Source: Hyphomicrobiales bacterium (GTDB lineage Bacteria > Pseudomonadota > Alphaproteobacteria > Rhizobiales > Rhizobiaceae). From it: a stretch of 22,748 bases of DNA. Below, piece after piece: positions 21,479 through 22,748 of this stretch. Position 1 is the stretch's first letter, and the number at the start of each line of letters is the position of its first letter. The notes beneath the pieces were generated by a model that was given only the letters and a program-made list of their open reading frames with translations, ran no database searches and was not told where the DNA came from. Where the stretch lies: assembly GCA_015654965.1 (NCBI GenBank), contig JAATGD010000344.1, positions 1 to 22,748 of the forward strand, written 5' to 3'. Position numbers and translations under genes: made by a program.

Positions 21479-21718
21479 TCAGGCTTTGTCGTTGGTGACG
21501 ATAACCGGGATCAAGAGATCACCCCAGTTGCCGTTGCCGCCATGATGCCGGGCGGAGCGGATCAGTTCCACGCTAACACCCGCATCCACCGCTTTCATGA
21601 CGGTATAATTGAGCCGGTGCAGATCGTTGGCGAGCATGCGGATGATGCTCTGCTGGTCGGTGGACATGCTGGAAGATTGCTCTTCCGCTCTTTCCTTGAC
21701 GCGTGCGGGTGAATTCAT
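21479..21718 (-). CDS. Conserved-looking 79-residue protein downstream of aceA, function unknown
   Basis: Encodes 79 residues with no signal or membrane segment. The first 20 are polar (NSPARVKERAEEQSSS). The rest looks compact and conserved: SIIRMLANDLHRLNYTVMKAVDAGVSVELIRSARHHGGNGNWGD, then a hydrophobic strand LLIPVIVTN. The paired histidines in SARHHGGNGNWGD are notable. The start ATG has GGAGGA eight to nine bases upstream, and an internal ATG (MSTDQQSI) is a possible alternative. It begins 29 bases after the aceA stop on the same strand, so the two are probably co-transcribed, suggesting a role in glyoxylate-cycle control or AceA function. I recall similar proteins after aceA in other Rhizobiales but cannot name a family. 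Confidence 0.7.
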   Translation of the reverse strand: MNSPARVKERAEEQSSSMSTDQQSIIRMLANDLHRLNYTVMKAVDAGVSVELIRSARHHGGNGNWGDLLIPVIVTNDKA

Positions 21719-21747
21719 GGGACTGTTCCTCCTTTTATATGGGGCTG

Positions 21748-22748
21748 CTATTCGGCAGCCGGTCTGAATTGCGCTGTTTCGGTCGATTCTTTCATGGCGG
21801 TGGTCGATGACTGACCGCCGGTGATGGCCAGCGACACGGCATCGAAATAGCCGGTGCCGACTTCGCGCTGGTGCTTGGTTGCCGTATAGCCATTGCTTTC
21901 GGCGGCAAATTCCGCCTGTTGCAATTCGGAATAGGCGGCCATCTGCCGGTCCTTGTAGCCACGCGCCAGCTCGAACATGCCGTAATTGAGCTGGTGGAAA
22001 CCCGCGAGCGTGATGAACTGGAACTTGTAGCCCATGGCACCCAGCTCGCGCTGGAATTTGGCAATGGTCGCTTCATCGAGATTTTTCTTCCAGTTAAACG
22101 ACGGCGAGCAGTTGTAAGCCAGCTTCTTGCCCGGATGCGCCTTGTGCACGGCTTCGGCAAAACGCCGCGCCTGTTCGAGATCGGGCTTTGACGTTTCCAT
22201 CCAGATCAGATCGCAGAAAGGCGCATAGGCGATGGCACGCGCAATGCAGGGCTCAATGCCGTTCTTGACCTGATAAAAGCCTTCCGCCGTGCGGCCCGCA
22301 TCGTAATCGACAAAGGGCTGGTCGCGCTCGTCGATATCGGACGTCAGAAGTTTTGCGGCTTCCGCATCGGTGCGGGCGATGACCAGTGTTGCCGTCCCCA
22401 TGACATCGGCTGCAAGACGCGCCGCATTGAGATTGCGGATATGGGCCGCGGTCGGGATCAGAACCTTGCCACCGAGATGGCCGCATTTCTTCTCGGAAGC
22501 GAGCTGGTCCTCATAGTGAACGCCCGCCGCACCCGCTTCGATGAAGGCTTTCATGATCTCGAACGCGTTCAACGGTCCGCCAAAACCGGCTTCGGCATCG
22601 GCGACGATGGGCGCGAACCATGTCTCGACCGAAAGTCCCTTGCCTTCAGCGGTTTCGATCTGGTCGGCGCGTTGCAGCGTCTTGTTGATGCGTTTTGCAA
22701 GTTCCGGTGCGGCATTGGCCGGATAAAGCGACTGGTCGGGATACATGG
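21748..22748 (-). CDS. aceA: Isocitrate lyase, C-terminal three quarters (5' end outside window)
   Basis: The visible 333 residues run off the right edge; roughly the first 100 of about 430 are missing. The enzyme splits isocitrate to succinate and glyoxylate, the first step of the glyoxylate shunt needed for growth on acetate and fatty acids. The catalytic loop KKCGH is present (LASEKKCGHLGGKVLIPT), as are GFGGPLNAFEIMKAFIEAGAAGVHYEDQ-type metal and substrate residues, YNCSPSFNWKK and TLAGFHQLNYGMFELA. The C-terminus is intact. The ATG codon at 22744-22746 is internal (MYPDQSLYPA is mid-protein in this family), not the start. A 79-residue gene follows after 29 bases. Confidence 0.95.
   Translation of the reverse strand, partial: MYPDQSLYPANAAPELAKRINKTLQRADQIETAEGKGLSVETWFAPIVADAEAGFGGPLNAFEIMKAFIEAGAAGVHYEDQLASEKKCGHLGGKVLIPTAAHIRNLNAARLAADVMGTATLVIARTDAEAAKLLTSDIDERDQPFVDYDAGRTAEGFYQVKNGIEPCIARAIAYAPFCDLIWMETSKPDLEQARRFAEAVHKAHPGKKLAYNCSPSFNWKKNLDEATIAKFQRELGAMGYKFQFITLAGFHQLNYGMFELARGYKDRQMAAYSELQQAEFAAESNGYTATKHQREVGTGYFDAVSLAITGGQSSTTAMKESTETAQFRPAAE

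Noticed and set aside
1..22748. CRISPR array or complete insertion sequence
   Set aside because: No regularly spaced repeats, cas genes, transposase genes or terminal inverted repeats of an IS were seen.

Overview
The window looks like chromosomal DNA of an alphaproteobacterium of the Brucellaceae (Brucella, including the former Ochrobactrum). This rests on Rhizobiales-type versions of OtsA/OtsB, SthA, isocitrate lyase and the siderophore-interacting protein, on a TAGAGC...GCTCTA palindromic repeat of 104 bp that resembles the Bru-RS elements, and on iron-box-like sites of the RirA type. The assignment comes from pattern recognition, not from a database search. The left end touches a prophage; the rest is ordinary core or accessory chromosome.

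Layout. 1-690: the end of a prophage, with the 3' end of an Rz-like spanin gene, a nested Rz1-like lipoprotein gene, a small coiled-coil membrane protein, a terminator and four helically phased TTGYAA boxes next to a tRNA-Gln(CTG), the probable integration site. 825-2048: an intergenic repeat mosaic, a MarC-family membrane protein whose stop codon is the first triplet of a repeat copy, and a strong terminator. 2073-5919 (minus): a three-gene operon for a membrane-bound sugar or polyol dehydrogenase (Tat-exported small subunit, FAD/GMC subunit, triheme cytochrome c). 5920-6386: an AT-rich divergent control region with a perfect FNR/FixK-type box and two other inverted repeats. 6387-8560: otsB-otsA, trehalose synthesis. 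8654-10753: a Prc-type periplasmic protease whose reading frame has an in-frame amber codon 61 codons before a second stop.

11249-16676: a haem-iron locus. A haem oxygenase is translationally coupled to a small membrane protein. A haem-binding periplasmic protein faces them on the other strand, and a TonB-dependent haem receptor is divergent from it across a compact promoter with two mirrored iron-box-like sites. A siderophore-interacting flavin reductase follows the receptor. Together they would take haem through the outer membrane, bind it in the periplasm, open the ring and reduce iron. The inner-membrane ABC permease and ATPase are not in the window.

16691-19439 (minus): a tightly overlapping operon CHAD protein - ParA-type ATPase - CYTH triphosphatase-like protein. 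This is the best candidate for a little-described system: CHAD and CYTH domains are linked to polyphosphate, and ParA ATPases position cargo, so the operon may position or regulate polyphosphate granules. 19895-21343: soluble transhydrogenase sthA. 21479-22748 (minus): isocitrate lyase aceA, cut by the window end, followed by a conserved-looking 79-residue protein of unknown function.
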